DNA of 64,000 bases from Chloranthus sessilifolius (GCA_021018995.1 CM037588.1:141295725-141359724); one strand, 5' to 3'. Shown: positions 32,550 through 45,543, counted from the stretch's first letter. The notes: generated from the sequence alone by a model not told the origin. Program-made: numbers and translations.

Positions 32550-34635
32550 ACACTTTGCTAGTCCTCGAGCAAAGAGAATGATAGAAATATAAAGCAAATC
32601 AAACTAACATCCTAAAATTTAAATGCCACTTTCGTAGGGAACACGATTGCACTTAGCATGTGCAACAAGCCTTTAAACCCCTAGGTGATCCCTAGTGGAG
32701 GAGTTGTGTCTCCTGAGGGTTTGCAGTGAAGTTACCCACAAACTTCCAAAAATTTCAAACCATCGGTAAAATTGAGTTTTCAAAATCTGATTTTTATAAC
32801 ATATATTTAACTTCAAAGCTCAAAATCAATAATCAATTCAACATGCAAATTCTCAATTTTAAATAACAATGTTATACTAATCATACCAATATCCATTCAA
32901 ATTAGTCTAATGCTCCAAATCGTTAGATAACTCATCCATTCATGCTTAAGCGTAGTGTGTGCATACCAAAACCAAGATTCATCCATCACAGAACTAGTCC
33001 AAACGGGAAATCATCGGATCTGTTGTCTTGACTCAATCCTCACTTTAGGTATACTCTCAAAATAAAATCACTCCGATGATTGGTAAGTTTTCGCACACAT
33101 GTGAGAGATCAATACAAAGCAAATAAAAAGGTCTCACATGATAAATGAAACACGATGCCAATCAATGAACAAAAATAAATCTCATAAGAACAGATACTTG
33201 TATATCCTAAGCATGTCATATCAAGTGTCATAAGTATTATATATTGACTCTCCACAAGACAGTTACCAATGCAAGATCGGATCATGAAGGTCTTTTGTAG
33301 GGTTGTAATGGGGCTCAGGTAAGGGTAAGAAAGAAAGGGAATTGTGATTCAAAATTTCTGAGAAATTGGAAAAGGAACTAACTTCTGATTTTTTTTTTTT
33401 TTATTTCTCTTCTTTTCTTTTTTTTTTCTTTTCTAATTTCTCACCATTTTTTTTTTCTTTTCAATATTTTTCTTTTCTCATTCTTTCTTCTCTTTTGAAT
33501 TTCCTTTTCTTGAAGCACCTCATTTTTCATTCCTTTTTTTTTTTTTTCTCTCCCCTTTTTTTCTTTTTATATTTGCCATACACTCTCAGTAAACACCATA
33601 ACTCATTATCTCTCCACTTACTCTCTTTTCGCTCATTTTCATCCCTCGTTCCTAATTTCTCAGAAATAAGAAGGGTAAAGCTAAATTTTCAGAAATTGTG
33701 AAGGGTTAAAGTTAACGTGGCTTATCAAAGAATGTATAAGGGTAAATTTTTCTATAGGCTCAAAGGGGTACTAGAAGGATAAATTTATATGAGGTGGGGC
33801 ATTTTAAGCACAAACGAGCCAAAGATGGCCTTCAATCATTTCCTTAAAAGATGGTAACCTTGCCTATTTGTCTTGAGTAGATATACAGTACGTTCTAACA
33901 CAATAATATGAATTTGATATCATGCAAAGTCACAAGCCAAAATAAAATGTATGAGATTATGCAAAATAATTCAGATTCAAAGAAAACTCCGAGTTTATAT
34001 ATTCACTCATCAATGACGGGAAATTAGCTCTAAAGCTTACGGGTTTAGTCTCCACTAAGAACCTAAGATTCAACGCTCAAAATAGTTCATCGATTTCTAA
34101 GTCTTAGCTTGGTATAAGTGCAAAATTCTAAGCATGAATTTGAGTCATCCACAAATTATCACATTAAGCTTCATCATCCTAGATACAAGTATTCAAAATA
34201 TGACATCAATATTCTCAAAATTAAATTCACATGCATCATCAACTAAAGTTTGAAAACTATTGCAAAGTAAATCATGTATGATGGTTCCAAAAAATTTTAT
34301 TTTTTTTTTTTTTTTCAAAGAAAATCAAAAATAAGTGATGAAAGATAGATAATCATACATACCCCCAAACCTAAAAATGACAATGTCCTCATTGTTTGAA
34401 ATAAGTAGGTACCCCCAAACCTGTTGAAAAGTACCTCAACACAAAGATCAGGTGCAGAGAATATGGGCATCAAATTAGAACATGACCAAAAATAGATTGA
34501 AGGTAATGTGGCTACACTAATTTGGAAATTAAAAATAACCTAAACTAAACTAAAACTAATATTCTAGAACTAAACATACGAAAAGAGAAATAAATCCTAA
34601 ATCCTAAACTAAACCTGTGTCCAACTCCTAAATAA
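32550..34635 (-). other. Long non-coding spacer between pol and 3' LTR
   Basis: This is where Athila elements may carry an env-like frame. None is visible here. The segment holds a pyrimidine-rich low-complexity run (33381-33560) and a second poly-T (34299-34316), otherwise AT-rich sequence. Confidence 0.6.
33381..33560. repeat. Low-complexity T/CT-rich run
   Basis: Runs of T interrupted by C in the plus strand. The apparent Phe/Ser-rich frame across it is a by-product of composition. Confidence 0.9.
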
Positions 34636-34665
34636 AACACACTGGGTTGCCTCCCGAAAGCGCCG
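34636..34665 (-). other. Conserved GGGAGGCAACCCAG block after pol
   Basis: Minus-strand TTTCGGGAGGCAACCCAGTG. A block of this kind follows pol in many Athila/Tat elements. Its role is not known to me. Confidence 0.5.
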
Positions 34666-34759
34666 AGTTTAATGTCGACAATTACCGACCTCTTCATTGA
34701 TCAAGAATCGGATCACTAAGGTGCATCGCCTCAATCTTAAATCAAGCGGGTCATCGGCT

Positions 34760-35760
34760 CAGACACTGGTTTGAGTCTTTGTCCATTCACTTTGAAAACT
34801 CGATTGGCCTGAAGGCTTTGAATTTCAATTGCATCGTGCTCACTAATGGAAACAACCTGGAACGGGCCTTCCCATCTAGATTTCAATTTCCCGGGATGAA
34901 GCTTAAGTCGAATTGAATAACCAAACTTTTGGCCAACATGAAACTCCTTCCAGAAATTAATTGATCGTGCAACTTTTTGTACCTTTCCTTGTACATCTTT
35001 GAATTTTCATACGCATCGTAGCTTAACTCTTCTACTTCACTCAACTGTACCCTGCGATTCGACCCTGCTGCTTGCATATCGATATTAAATCGTTTGACCG
35101 CCCAGAATGCCTTATGCTCCAATTCGACCGGAAGATGACATGCCTTCCCGTAGACAATTCAAGGAGACATTCGATCGGTGTCTTGAATGCGACGATAGGC
35201 CCACAAAGCATCGAGATAGCCGGTTTGACCAATCTCTTCTATCCGGTCGCATCTGCCTTTTCTAGAATTCGCTTGATTTCCGGTTAGACACTTCCACCGA
35301 CCACTAGTCTGGATGGTACGCGAAGCGACTTTGTGAGTGACGTCGCATTTCTTCATTAAAGTGGCAAAATGGCTATTGCAAAATGCGAACCGCCATCACC
35401 GATGATTGCTCTTGGGATCCCGAATCGGTTAAACACATGTTCTCTCGTAATTTGACCACAACCTTGTGATCATTTGATCGGGTTGCCAGCTTCAATCCAT
35501 TTGGAGACATAGTCAACACCACGAATATATGAATACCCAAAGGATGGTGGAAAAGGACCCATAAAGTCAATCCCCAAACATCGAAAATTTCAACAATCGA
35601 ATTGGATTAAGGGCATCATATTTCGTCGTGAAATATTGCCTGCCAATTGACACCGCTGGCATTCCTTGCGATGATTGAGCAAATATCACGAAGATTGAGG
35701 GCCGAGAATCCGCTTTGAAGGATTTTCATGCGGTCTTCATCCTCGAAATGGCCTCCAGGC
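34760..35760 (-). pseudogene. Athila-type integrase (broken)
   Basis: In minus-strand order: a HRKECQRC-like zinc part (about 35640-35680, shifted), then pieces of the core such as PFGYSYI-like and SKWVEA-like segments read in two frames (35370-35570). Next comes MKKCDVTHKVASRTIQ followed by LDALWAYR (35159-35356), and the C-terminal [36 protein letters not shown] and IPGN block (34883-35122). At least four frameshifts are needed within 1 kb. The order and the ALWAYR block fit Athila/Tat integrases. Confidence 0.82.
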
Positions 35761-35989
35761 CAAGATGGCAAAAATTTAGGGCTTAGTTGCTCGTCTTCGC
35801 ACGCATCTCCTAATGATCGATCCGGTAGAATTTAAACAAATATGGTTCATCCGAAATAGTATTTTATTTGGGAGAAAAGAGATTCTTATCATTCTTACCC
35901 CACTCGGTGGGAATTACGCCAAGGACGGATAATTCACGATGTTAGCAAACCACGGAACTTTTGCACCAGCTACATCAATTGCCATCAAA

Positions 35990-37260
35990 TGTTCATCCGA
36001 AATGTGTCACGGATGGTCTCAGTATAGATGATTCTTGAGCAAATTCTAGGCGGATGATCGACCACAACGTTCTCAACCCCTTTTATCTTTAATCTCAAAG
36101 TTGAATTCTCGAGAAGCGGGATCCAACGGATCAGCCTTTGGTTTCGCATCCTTCTTTGCTAAAAGATATTTCAGCGAGTGGTCTCAAAAGACCACTATTT
36201 TCGATCCAAGCAAATAGGAACGGAATTTGTCCGAGCATACACCACTAATAATTCCTTCTCGGTGGTGGTGTAATTCGATTGGGCATCAATTAATGTCTTG
36301 CTAGCATAATAAATTACGTGAGGTAATTTATTCACCCTTTTCCCTAAGACATTCCGATCGCATAATCGGATGCATCACACATGAGTTCGAATGGTAAAGA
36401 ATAATGGTTGGATTATTGGTGCATTTGATAAGAGTTCACGCAATTTTAGGAATGCCTTTATGCAATCCTCATCAAAATCAAAAGGAACATCTTTGCCAAG
36501 CAAAGTGCACAATGGTTTAGCCACCTTGCTAAAATCCTTAATGAATCTTCTATAAAATCCAAAGATGCCCCAAAATGATCGAATTTGTCGAACACTTTTA
36601 GGAGGTGGTAAATTTGCAATTAAGTCGACCTTCGCCTTATCAACTTCAATTCCTTTCGTTGAAACAATATGCCCCAACACAATTCCTTGTTGAACCATAA
36701 AATGGCTCTTTTCCCGGTGAGAACAAGTTTGGAATCTACACAACGTTGCAACACCGTGAAAGATGATTCAAACAAGAATTAAATGTTTTTCCAAAAACCG
36801 AGAAGTCGCCCATGAAGACTTGATGAATTTGTCGATCATGTCCGAGAATATGGCCAACATACATCGTTGAAACGTGGCGGAGCATTACATGTCGAATGGC
36901 ATCCTTCGATATGCAAACGTACCATATGGACACGTGAATGTTGTCTTCTCTTGATCACCGAAAACGGGCACTTGATTGTATCCCGAATAACCATCAAGAA
37001 AGCAATAAAACTCTTGCCCATAACTTCTCAAGAATTTGATCAATGAACAAGGGGAAAATGATCTTTTTCGTGGTCAGGTTCAATTTTCGATAATCAATGC
37101 ACACACGCCATCCGAGTTTCACGCAGTGGGCACCAATTCTCCCTCCGTAGTTTCTTTCACTTTGTAATTCCGGACTTTTTCTAACGATTTGTCTTTGGAC
37201 TAACCCATTCACTATCGAGATCGGATAGATGATTCCGATCGAGGAGTTTAATGATTTCCT
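35990..37260 (-). pseudogene. Athila-type reverse transcriptase and RNase H (broken)
   Basis: 36994-37212 reads VQRQIVRKSPELQ and WRVCIDYRKLN (RT fingers). 36736-37021 holds the palm in shifted frames (YGKSFIAFLM, CPFSVI, FMGDFSVFG). The usual FVDD appears only as MGDFSVFG, which fits the variant palm motif of this lineage. 36375-36743 gives GIVLGHIVSTKGIEVDKAK, IRSFWGIFGFYRRFIKDFSK and LLGKDVPFDFDEDCIKAF (thumb and connection). RNase H lies below, to about 35990, and is badly shifted. It would have copied the element RNA. Confidence 0.88.
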
Positions 37261-37989
37261 TTAAACGACTTCTTGCATGTTCGGATTAAGTCGCCTGTGG
37301 TTCCCTCGATGGTTTACTCTCATCCTCCGGATGTATTTTATGCATACATACCGATGGGTCAATCCCTTGAGATCGCCTAAGGTCCATCCGATGGCCTCCT
37401 TGTGCTCTTCGGCACCTTCAACAAATCATTCTCTTGTTCTTCCGATAATGTGGATGAAATTATCCTTTGGAAGTGTTTCTCGAGGTCCCGTAAAGCATAT
37501 TTGAGGACTCGGGCAATTGTTTCAATTCCACAGGTGGTCGCTCAATTGATGGAGTCGCATCCTTTACCTCGATGAGGTAGTGGTTCTACCTTAGTCACAA
37601 CTTCACATAAGTTATCATCTTGACATGATGAATTTGACTTTTCTCTTATCGCTTCCTTTCAAGCCCTTTGTCCTCATAGATGGCTAACAAAGCGGCTTCA
37701 AATTCCTCTTTGGTGAGCATTGATGGTAATGCTTCATCCACCACTTCGCCCATCGATCGATGTAAAAACATTCGACCTCATCCTCATTAGGGAAATGGTT
37801 CATCGCATGGAATATGTTAAGCGACTTTCATGTTTCCAAAAGAAAGCGTCCATGACTCCGTCGACAATTAATGCAAGCGTTGGCGATGGCGAAAGCGGAC
37901 GTCCAAGAATAATTGGGACTTGATTGATTGATTTGCGGTGGTTCCATGTCTAAGACAACGAAGTCCACCTTTGGAAAGACAAACTTGTC

Positions 37990-38501
37990 TATTCCAACCA
38001 ATCCTCGATAACACCCCTCGGTCTTCTTTCTGATCTATCTGCCAGTTGGAGTGTGACCGTCGTGGGTTTCAATTCACCCAATCCGAGTTTCTTGTACATT
38101 GAGTATGGGATCAGATTAACACTTGCTCCCAAATCCAATAACGCCTTTCCAATTGGTTGCCCACCAATGACACATGGAACAGTTGGGACTCCAGGGTCTT
38201 TCAGTTTCTGTGGGGTTTCCAATCGCAATATCGAACTGACTTGATTTGTTAGGAACACTTTCTTTGAAACGTGAGTACGTGCCTTTCTCTTCCGAGTGCA
38301 CAAATCTTTGAAAAACTTGGCGTACTCAGGAACTTGTTTGATTGTTTCAAGTAATGGAAGATTTATCTTTACTTGCTTGAATGTTTCGAAAATTTCTTCC
38401 ATTTTTGTCGGTCCCTTTCCCATTCTAGATGGAGGAGTTAGGCATTGAGGGATTGGTGCCTTTGGGACATAAGGTGCGATTCCATTTCCGATTCTTTTCA
38501 C
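37990..38501 (-). pseudogene. Athila-type protease region
   Basis: A 170-residue frame has KVFLTNQVSSIL, VPCVIGGQPIGKALLDLGAS and VNLIPYSMYKKLGLGELKPT, then TVTLQLADRSERRPRGVIED. The DLGAS active-site form and the PTTVTLQLADRS block are typical of Athila/Tat. This is the best-preserved frame of the element; it shifts at about 38000. Confidence 0.88.
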
Positions 38502-38799
38502 GTCCTTGTTGGGGTTGAAGGAAACTCTTCCTCTAATACTTTTCTTTTCCTTTCTCTCTTCCTTGCTCTTGCACTTTTCTTATCTCGCTCTTTGTCTCTT
38601 TCTTTCTTTTACTTTTCCTTTCCCTTTTCCTTTTCCTTTCTGCTTTCTTTTCTCTGATTCTTTTTCCTCTACTGCTTCTCTTTCTTCATCAGCTTCTATA
38701 GGCATTTCCACTTGATTATCAACCTCTCGTCCACTTCTCAGCACCGTAACAGCTTTCAACTGTTGACTATTCGATGGTCCTGCTTCAGATGGTGCTTGG

Positions 38800-40340
38800 C
38801 CTCGAGGATTATTGATGGGTTGGTCAGGAGCCTACCTTCCTCACGACTCGATTGGCCAATTGGTGACTTGGTCCATTATCATCTCGAAAAGATTGCATGC
38901 TTCGCATAAGCTTTTCTTCCGCATCGAATCTTCAAGGCATCGCATGAGATTGATTAAGATTCGATTGAAATTGATTTTTTCTAGTCGAATTTGGATGATA
39001 ATACTGAACATTCGTTGAAAATTGGAATTCTGCTGGAAATTAGAATTCTCGGAAATTTCTGTGGGACGAAAATTTTGTTGAAAATTTGGTTGAAAAGGTT
39101 GTTGTCCACCCATTGTGTTGGCTCTATGTTCTTTGGCCAATTTATTCGATTCACCCCATCCTAAGTTGGGGTGATTTTTCCATTCGGATTGTAGGTATTG
39201 GAGTACATGTTTCTACCCGATAAGATTGAGTCACATTTACTGCTCTTGAGGATTAGGTTCATCGGGGAAGAATGACAAGGTAGTAGGGCACTCATTAGCC
39301 ATATGACCCGGTGGTCACAAATTGAACACACCGTGGGGTGTGACAGAGCTTTAGCTTGCTTGGTAGCACTAACAACATGTTCATCTGTTTGAAGACATGT
39401 CAACCTTTGTTGAGAGATCGAGGCATTATTGTTGACATCGCATAATCCGCCTTTTGTCAACACATGAGATTTAGGTGCGGGTTCAAGTTGGTTCGTGTCT
39501 CACTTTGTATCGAAGTTTGATATAACTTTTCAAACAATGCCCACAATTAAATCACTTCTTTCGTGGCACAAGATCCACCACAAGATGCATCAACCATGCG
39601 CTCTCTTCGTGAATCACCATTGTAAAAACTTTGGACTTGTTGCCACCTTGGAACTTGATGATTTGGGCAACTTCGATCAATTCCTTAAAAGCGTTCCCAA
39701 CATTCATGGAATGTTTACAGAGGTTGTTGGGAAAAGAACCGGATCTTCCGACGCAATTCAATGGCCTTAGTCATGGGAAAATATTTTTTAAGGAATGGCG
39801 ATGCGGCTACGCCCAACTCGAATAGATTGTGGTTCTAAGGAATAGAACCATGTTTTTTGCCTATCTCTTAAAGAGAACGGAAAGAGTGAGCTTCGCTATC
39901 TCGCCGGTGACATTGTGGACTCAACATTTTGCATACCCCATGAATTCATTTAAGTGAGCGTGCGGATTTTCATTTGCTAACCCATGGAAAATTGGTAGCA
40001 TTTGAATCATTCTTGATTTGAATTCATAGTGGTTCCACGGAATGGGAGCATGCATATTACATTCCCCGATCCTCGTAAAAACCGGGATCGTTATAATACT
40101 CCAGTTCTGGGCCCTCATCAAAATTATTGTTCCTATTATTTCCATTATTGACATTCCCATTGTTGTTATTCTCATCTCTCTCTTGCCTTTGGTCGCCATG
40201 GTCTCGGTTGTTGATATTGATTCCTCCGACTCTTCGATTCTCTCTACAAGCTCTTTCGATCTCAAGATTAAACGGTAGCAGATGTGGGTGATGAGAACGA
40301 GTAAAGCTCATACACCAACACTCACAAACAGGGTTGAAGA
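38800..40340 (-). pseudogene. Athila-type gag (broken)
   Basis: The front part (39921-40340) has an Asn/Arg-rich head, then YYNDPGFYEDRG and the capsid start NHYEFKSRMIQMLPIFHGLA, ENPHAHLNEFMGYAKC. The following LTLFPFSL block is read near 39870 in another frame. 38841-39140 is rich in Gln/Asn (GGQQPFQPNFQQNFRP), as is common at the gag tail. Frame breaks occur every 100-200 bp. Confidence 0.78.
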
Positions 40341-40429
40341 ATCCACAACAAACCCACAAAATTCTGCTTCAAACGATTTAAACAAAGATGATAAACAGTA
40401 GCCAATATCAGCAGGAAAGATTTCTTTTT

Positions 40430-40640
40430 TTTTTTTTTTTAATTAAAATTCGAATTTAAATTAATTAATTTTTTTTATTTTTTTATTTTTAAATTCAAAT
40501 TAAAATTAAAATTCGAATTTAAATTAATTAATTAATTAATTAAATTTTTTTTTTTTTTTTTTAAATTCAAATTAAAATTAAAATTCGAATTTAAATTAAT
40601 TAAATTTTTTTTTTTTTTTTTTTTTTAAATTAAATTCGAA
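40430..40640. repeat. Three AT-rich tandem units in the Athila 5' leader
   Basis: About three copies of a roughly 70-bp unit built from AAATTAAAATTCGAATTTAA and a run of T. Further A/T simple repeats ((AAT)n, (ATTT)n) follow at 40940-40980. Confidence 0.85.
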
Positions 40641-41032
40641 AATTAAAAATTAAAATTGAAAATCCTATAAAATCTTTCCTAAAAGAGAAAAATAAGGAGA
40701 AGAATGAAAGATTCCTAAAAATCCTAAAACAAAAGTCCCACAAAAGTTAATGACTAAATTTAGAAAATCCTAAAAATATCTAAAAGAGGAAAATAAGGAA
40801 AAAGAGTCCTACCAAATCTAAAATAAGAAGTCCTAAAAATCTCTACTTCCTAAATTTCCTAAGGAAGGTATCCTAAAAATCTAAACTTCCTAAAAAGACT
40901 CCACAAAATCTTATCAAAGAGAGAAAAATAAAGGAAATAATAATAATAATAATTATTATTATTTATTTATTTATTTTTATTAAACACTCAAACGAAAAAT
41001 CCTATCCCAATTAATCAAAATTTCACCGATTT

Positions 41033-41048
41033 CCCATGCGCCAAAACT
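41033..41048 (-). other. Athila-type primer-binding site
   Basis: Minus-strand TTTTGGCGCATGGGAA directly follows the 5' LTR. It resembles the tRNA-Asp site TGGCGCCGTTGCCGGGG with losses in the middle. Confidence 0.55.
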
Positions 41049-42457
41049 TGATCGATTTAGAATGTAACCCTTGCAAGTGCACAAGATCTATCATGATTAT
41101 GGCGAACAGGTGTCGAACCCACGTGGAAACGTGAATTTTAACTAATTCTTTTAGAGATTTTAAACACGTCCCTAAGGAAGTACCAAAGGGCAGATTCAAT
41201 TTTACCAAAAACTTAACACACTTTTCCTAAATGCAGAAAAATAAATTAATCTAAATAATTAATTACTGATAAATCTACGAACAATATTAAAATGAGATCA
41301 AGGAATATACTACCCCATTCGCACCCTTTTCTATCATTAAAACCCACGGTTTCATTAAATCATCATTCACACCATCATTCATCTAGAAAAATGACTTGAA
41401 ATAAAATATGATCATCAATCCCAAGCATACCCTATCTAAAAACAATGACTCTAACATTGCGGTATGAGTCATGTAAAAGCATAGCGTATCTCATGATATT
41501 TAGATCACGACAATCGACATAATCGCTTCTGACCCTAGATCACTGCGCAGTCCAGATCTAGCGATTACGGCCGTTGATACGCGCAATCAACGGTCATAAC
41601 AAAGCATTTAAAATAATTTCAATCACACAAACTTTGAGCAAAACGATTCCATGATAACAATAATAGATCCGGTATTAATCATAAACATGGGTACTTATCC
41701 GGGATCGATCTTCCCGATCTCATCGATTTTAGCTCATCTTTGGTGTTTGATCTCCTTTTTCTTTCAAAGTCATTCCTCTTTTATTTCTTCCAAAAGATAT
41801 TTGCAATTGTTTTTCCTAAATACAATCTATGAATTTCTCAGAGAAAAATAATGCAAATCCTAGGTACAATCTACCCTGAATAAACCCTAGAAGAAGGAGA
41901 GAAGAAGACTTGAAAAGATGAAGAAAATATTCCCCCAAAGTGAAGAGCCCTAAAAACTAAAAAGAAAGAATGAATAATATTCTAATTGCAAAAAATAATA
42001 ATGATCCTAAGAAACTCGTGGCTTCCCTTTTTATAATAGCCTAACCCTAATACCTCTCTCGATTGACATCTAAGAGTAATTTTCGTGAATTCCCGCCTAG
42101 CTTTGCATCAGATACTGCCTCGGTATTTTGCTCATAACTTTCTGTACCGAACTCGGATTGAGGTGATTCTTGAGGCGTTGGAAAGCTGACGACGAGCTCT
42201 ACAACTTTTATGTTTTAGCAATTTCCTGAATCTGACGTCTTGAAGGTCCAAATTGAGCTGCAAGTCGCACTAAGTTCTCAATGACCCAAAATAGCAGTGT
42301 TTTGACATTATTTTCGGGATTCTTGGGCTGTTTTAGAAACTTGGACTGTATTTACCTGAAACACTTCAAATCTAGCAAATCTCATCAGATAGCCTTCATC
42401 GGACGGCTAAATATAGGTATTTAGGGGTGAAATATCATCATATTTCACTACTCATCA
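41049..42457 (-). repeat. Athila-type 5' LTR
   Basis: 1409 bp, partner of 31136-32536; the TSD TTACT follows at 42458. Confidence 0.92.
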
Positions 42458-42462
42458 TTACT

Positions 42463-44220
42463 CCGACCAATAATTACATGGTTTGCGATACAATTTTTAG
42501 CCTTACAGAGCTTGGCAAAATATAGGCGTGAGCTGAAAAGCATAGTCAACTCTGAAGAATGGAGAAAATATGAGTTAGATCTCTCACGATCAAAGAGACA
42601 TGCTTGCAATATAGTTGCTGACCTGATTTACAGCCCCCAATTTTGGGCAAATGTTGACCACCTGATCGTTGTCACTACCCTGCTGGTGCAAGTGTTGAGA
42701 TTGGTAGATGGTGATGAGAAATCAACGATGAGGTATGTTTATGAGTCAATGGACAAGGCAAAATTAGCTATTAAAATCAAATGCCTATAAAATATAAATG
42801 ATATTCGGCGATTATCAACAAGAGGTGGCATACACAATTCCATAAGTACTTGCATGCCGCAGGTATAACACAGTACTTGAATCCGGCCTTCCAGTACATG
42901 TGATGCTTCGAGTTGAGTGAGGCCGATAAAATGTATAGTGATTTGCTCAATGTGATCCAATGAATACTCCCTGAGTTGGCGGACTAAGGTCAAGCCATAA
43001 GAGATGTGAGCAATCATACCTTAAAACTAATAAGTTAAATGTCATATGATCTATTTATTGATATGTAGATTATTATATTCCATCTTTGTAGATTGATATG
43101 TTCTGCAAGAGACAGGTCATTTGAGACCCCGTTGGCGCACCAAGTCAAGCACGATAAACCCGTTGATTGGTGGATGCACTATGAAGGTGATGGTTTGATA
43201 CTAAGGCGGGTTGCAATGCCAGTTTTATCACAAACATGTTTCTCGTCCAACTATGAGCGGAATTGGAGTACCTTCTCTCTCATTCACACGAAAATAATTA
43301 ATAAGCTAACTATGGAACGATTAAAAAAGTTAATCTACTGCCACTACAATATGCGATTAAGAGTTAGGAATATGCAAAGGACCAACAGTGGTAAGCAATT
43401 ATATGAAGTCTTAGTTCATATAATTTTTATTTGATGTAATTGACGAGGCATAGAGTAATTCATCTATCATATATTTTGATCCCATCGAGTTGAATTATAT
43501 ATTCATGGAGAATGACCCTTTGAATCGGTGGATCGAAGGGAGGGAAGAGTCAGTGTTAGATACTGAGAGTATTGCGTGGTTGGATAGTGTTGAAAGAGTA
43601 GCGGAGGAGCAGACTTCCTATCCACCTAGGCAGAAAAGAAGATTGAATCGTCATTCAGTGGTTGGATCTGATAACAAAACACAGCCCGATAATGATAATG
43701 ACGATGATGAGGGTGATGGTGGAGGCGATGAAACTCATGTTGACACTAGTAATGGAGGGAATGATGTTGATCATTTTTATTCTTATGGAGGTATTGCCGC
43801 ATGGGATGTTAAGCCAGTAACAATATATGACACTCCTACATTTAGAGGTGAAGGGGTTGAAGAAAGAGAAGCGTCAGAATCTTACCAAATACCACCACCA
43901 CCACAGGGTTCATAAGATGATGTGGGTTATATGACTTATAGCTTCGGGAAATTTAGTTTGTACAACACCGAAGATTCAGCAACCAGTAACCCATACTATC
44001 GGCCTCAACCAACCTACTCTGAACCATATGACTTCATTGATCAAAATTTTAGAGGACCGGCCTTTACCTATTACACTGAGTCATATTCGTCACTAATGCC
44101 TCATTTTCAAAGGGGCACATATGATCATGGGTATCAATATGGCCAATATTATAGGAAAAGCTCGGCACCGATGATGATAATCATGAGGGCCAAAAACCAC
44201 CAGGAAATTCAATGTGATTT
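42463..44220 (+). pseudogene. hAT transposase, C-terminal part
   Basis: The reading resumes right after the TTACT duplication with RPIITWFAIQFLALQSL, SEEWRKYELDLSRSKRHA, ANVDHLIVVT and LRLVDGDEKSTMRYVYESMD (42463-42790). A frameshift follows, then NKRWHTQFHKYLHAAGI and YLNPAFQYM. 43093-43434 carries the hAT dimerisation block: WWMHYEGDG, PVLSQTCFSSNYERNWSTFS, HTKIINKL, YCHYNMRL. GTAAGC at 43391 may begin an intron. The tail (43490-44200) has DPLNRWIEGREESVLD, an Asp/Gly-rich stretch and a Tyr/Pro-rich end. Stops at 42791, 42900 and 43916 break the frame. Confidence 0.88.
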
Positions 44221-44451
44221 TAAAATAAGTTTTTCATTTATAATATATCTTTTAATTTTAATCATGAGTCATATATAATATAATTTAGGTTTTGCGTTGA
44301 TAAAATTATTAAATATGCATCAAATAAGCCTAAAATAAATTTTTAAAAAGTTGAAATAAATAAAAAATCATTAATTTAAATTTTTCTGATTTTTTGAGTA
44401 TTTTTCGAGATTTTTATGAAAAATAAATAAATAAATTGTATGTATCAAACC

Positions 44452-44545
44452 AATACATTCAATGTATCGCTGATACATTGAATGTATCGAACGATACCCG
44501 ATACGTATTGTCCTAGAAGTTTAAACGATACGTATCAGTTTTCCG
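44452..44545. repeat. GATACATTGAATGTATC inverted repeats
   Basis: ATACATTCAATGTAT and GATACATTGAATGTATC are palindromes side by side, followed by two GATACGTAT words. Such words are common near the ends of plant hAT elements, so this may be the right subterminal region of the split hAT. No matching left end was found. Confidence 0.4.
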
Positions 44546-44694
44546 GTATTTTGATCCATGTTCTCAACTTCTCAACCAGTTTTCCTATAAGTTCCACTTT
44601 ACCGCTTTAGGATTTAGGAATAGGCTAAAGACAAGGTTAGGGTTATATATAAAAATATGCATTTTATCTAAATGCCTTTTAAAATTAATCAAAA

Positions 44695-44701
<7 letters not shown>

Positions 44702-44776
<75 letters not shown>
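44702..44776. repeat. (CT)n(TA)n compound microsatellite
   Basis: About 19 CT units are followed directly by about 18 TA units. Confidence 0.95.
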
Positions 44777-44780
<4 letters not shown>

Positions 44781-45543
44781 CTTACAAACTACATTTGGTT
44801 CGGTTCGGTCAGTTTCGGCTTGGGAAGGCTTGGAATCGAAATTAAACAGAACTTTTCGGTTTACTTTTTTTCCAAACCAAACCCAAACGAGTTCCCATCC
44901 AAACCGGACCAAACCCGAGGGTTCGGTCCGGTTCAGTCCAAAAACTGCACAGCCCTAATTGAAACCTTTTAATCAGTGTATGGCATCATTGTAACTCCTA
45001 CATTGGTGGATGCTTGTAGGCCCTTGATCAAGTTGACTTGTTAATAGCTAGTTCGGGCATATAGGCTGTCCATTTGGTTGACCTACAATAGGTAATTGAA
45101 GTCAATTTATACTATGGCTAAAAAGTAAAAAATAATAATAAAATAAGGAAAAATTCCTTTCAAATAATTTTTTTTTTTATACCCTATAAAAAAGAAAAAT
45201 AAAATGATAAAAATTTAATAAACAACAAGAAAAATTTTGATACCCTATTACATCCTCGCAATTGGCAAGAGTTACATTTGATTGTATATACTCAGGACAA
45301 TCTATCAGTATCATAGTCACAAAGTCTTGGAAAATTCGGCAAAAATGTGTGAAAGTCAGAAAAAAAATTGCAGAAAATAAAAATTTCAAAAAGAAATATA
45401 AAAAATATATAATAATATATTTATATTAAAGATAATAATTTTCATGAATAAAATACTACATAATAGGCAAAGACTAAAATTTTTTATAAACAAATTGAAA
45501 AAAAAGTACGAAATCTAATGTTTTTTGCTTAAAGTAAAAAAGA
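44777..45543. other. Intergenic stretch with GGTTCGGTT-type words
   Basis: 44790-44960 is built of GGTTCGG, AAACCGGACC and AACCAAACCC words, of the type seen in plant non-autonomous elements. The rest is AT-rich without a gene. Confidence 0.4.

Larger units (their letters stand above)
31136..42457 (-). mobile_element. Athila-type Ty3/gypsy element inserted in the hAT transposase
   Basis: This 11.3-kb unit is flanked by TTACT (31131-31135 and 42458-42462). It reads on the minus strand: 5' LTR 41049-42457, Asp-tRNA-type primer site, gag, protease, RT, RNase H, integrase, a long non-coding spacer, polypurine tract, 3' LTR 31136-32536. The lineage is called from the DLGASVNL protease block, the RT block LPPPKSVRQIRSF, the integrase end, and the TTTGGGGGTG tract and tRNA-Asp-like site. 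No env-like frame was found in the spacer. Many small frameshifts make it non-functional. Confidence 0.92.

Noticed and set aside
33366-33701. Phe/Ser-rich small membrane protein on the + strand
   Set aside because: It is a translation of a T/CT low-complexity run within the Athila spacer.
32550-34635. env-like gene of the Athila element
   Set aside because: No long frame, signal peptide or membrane span is visible on the element's strand.
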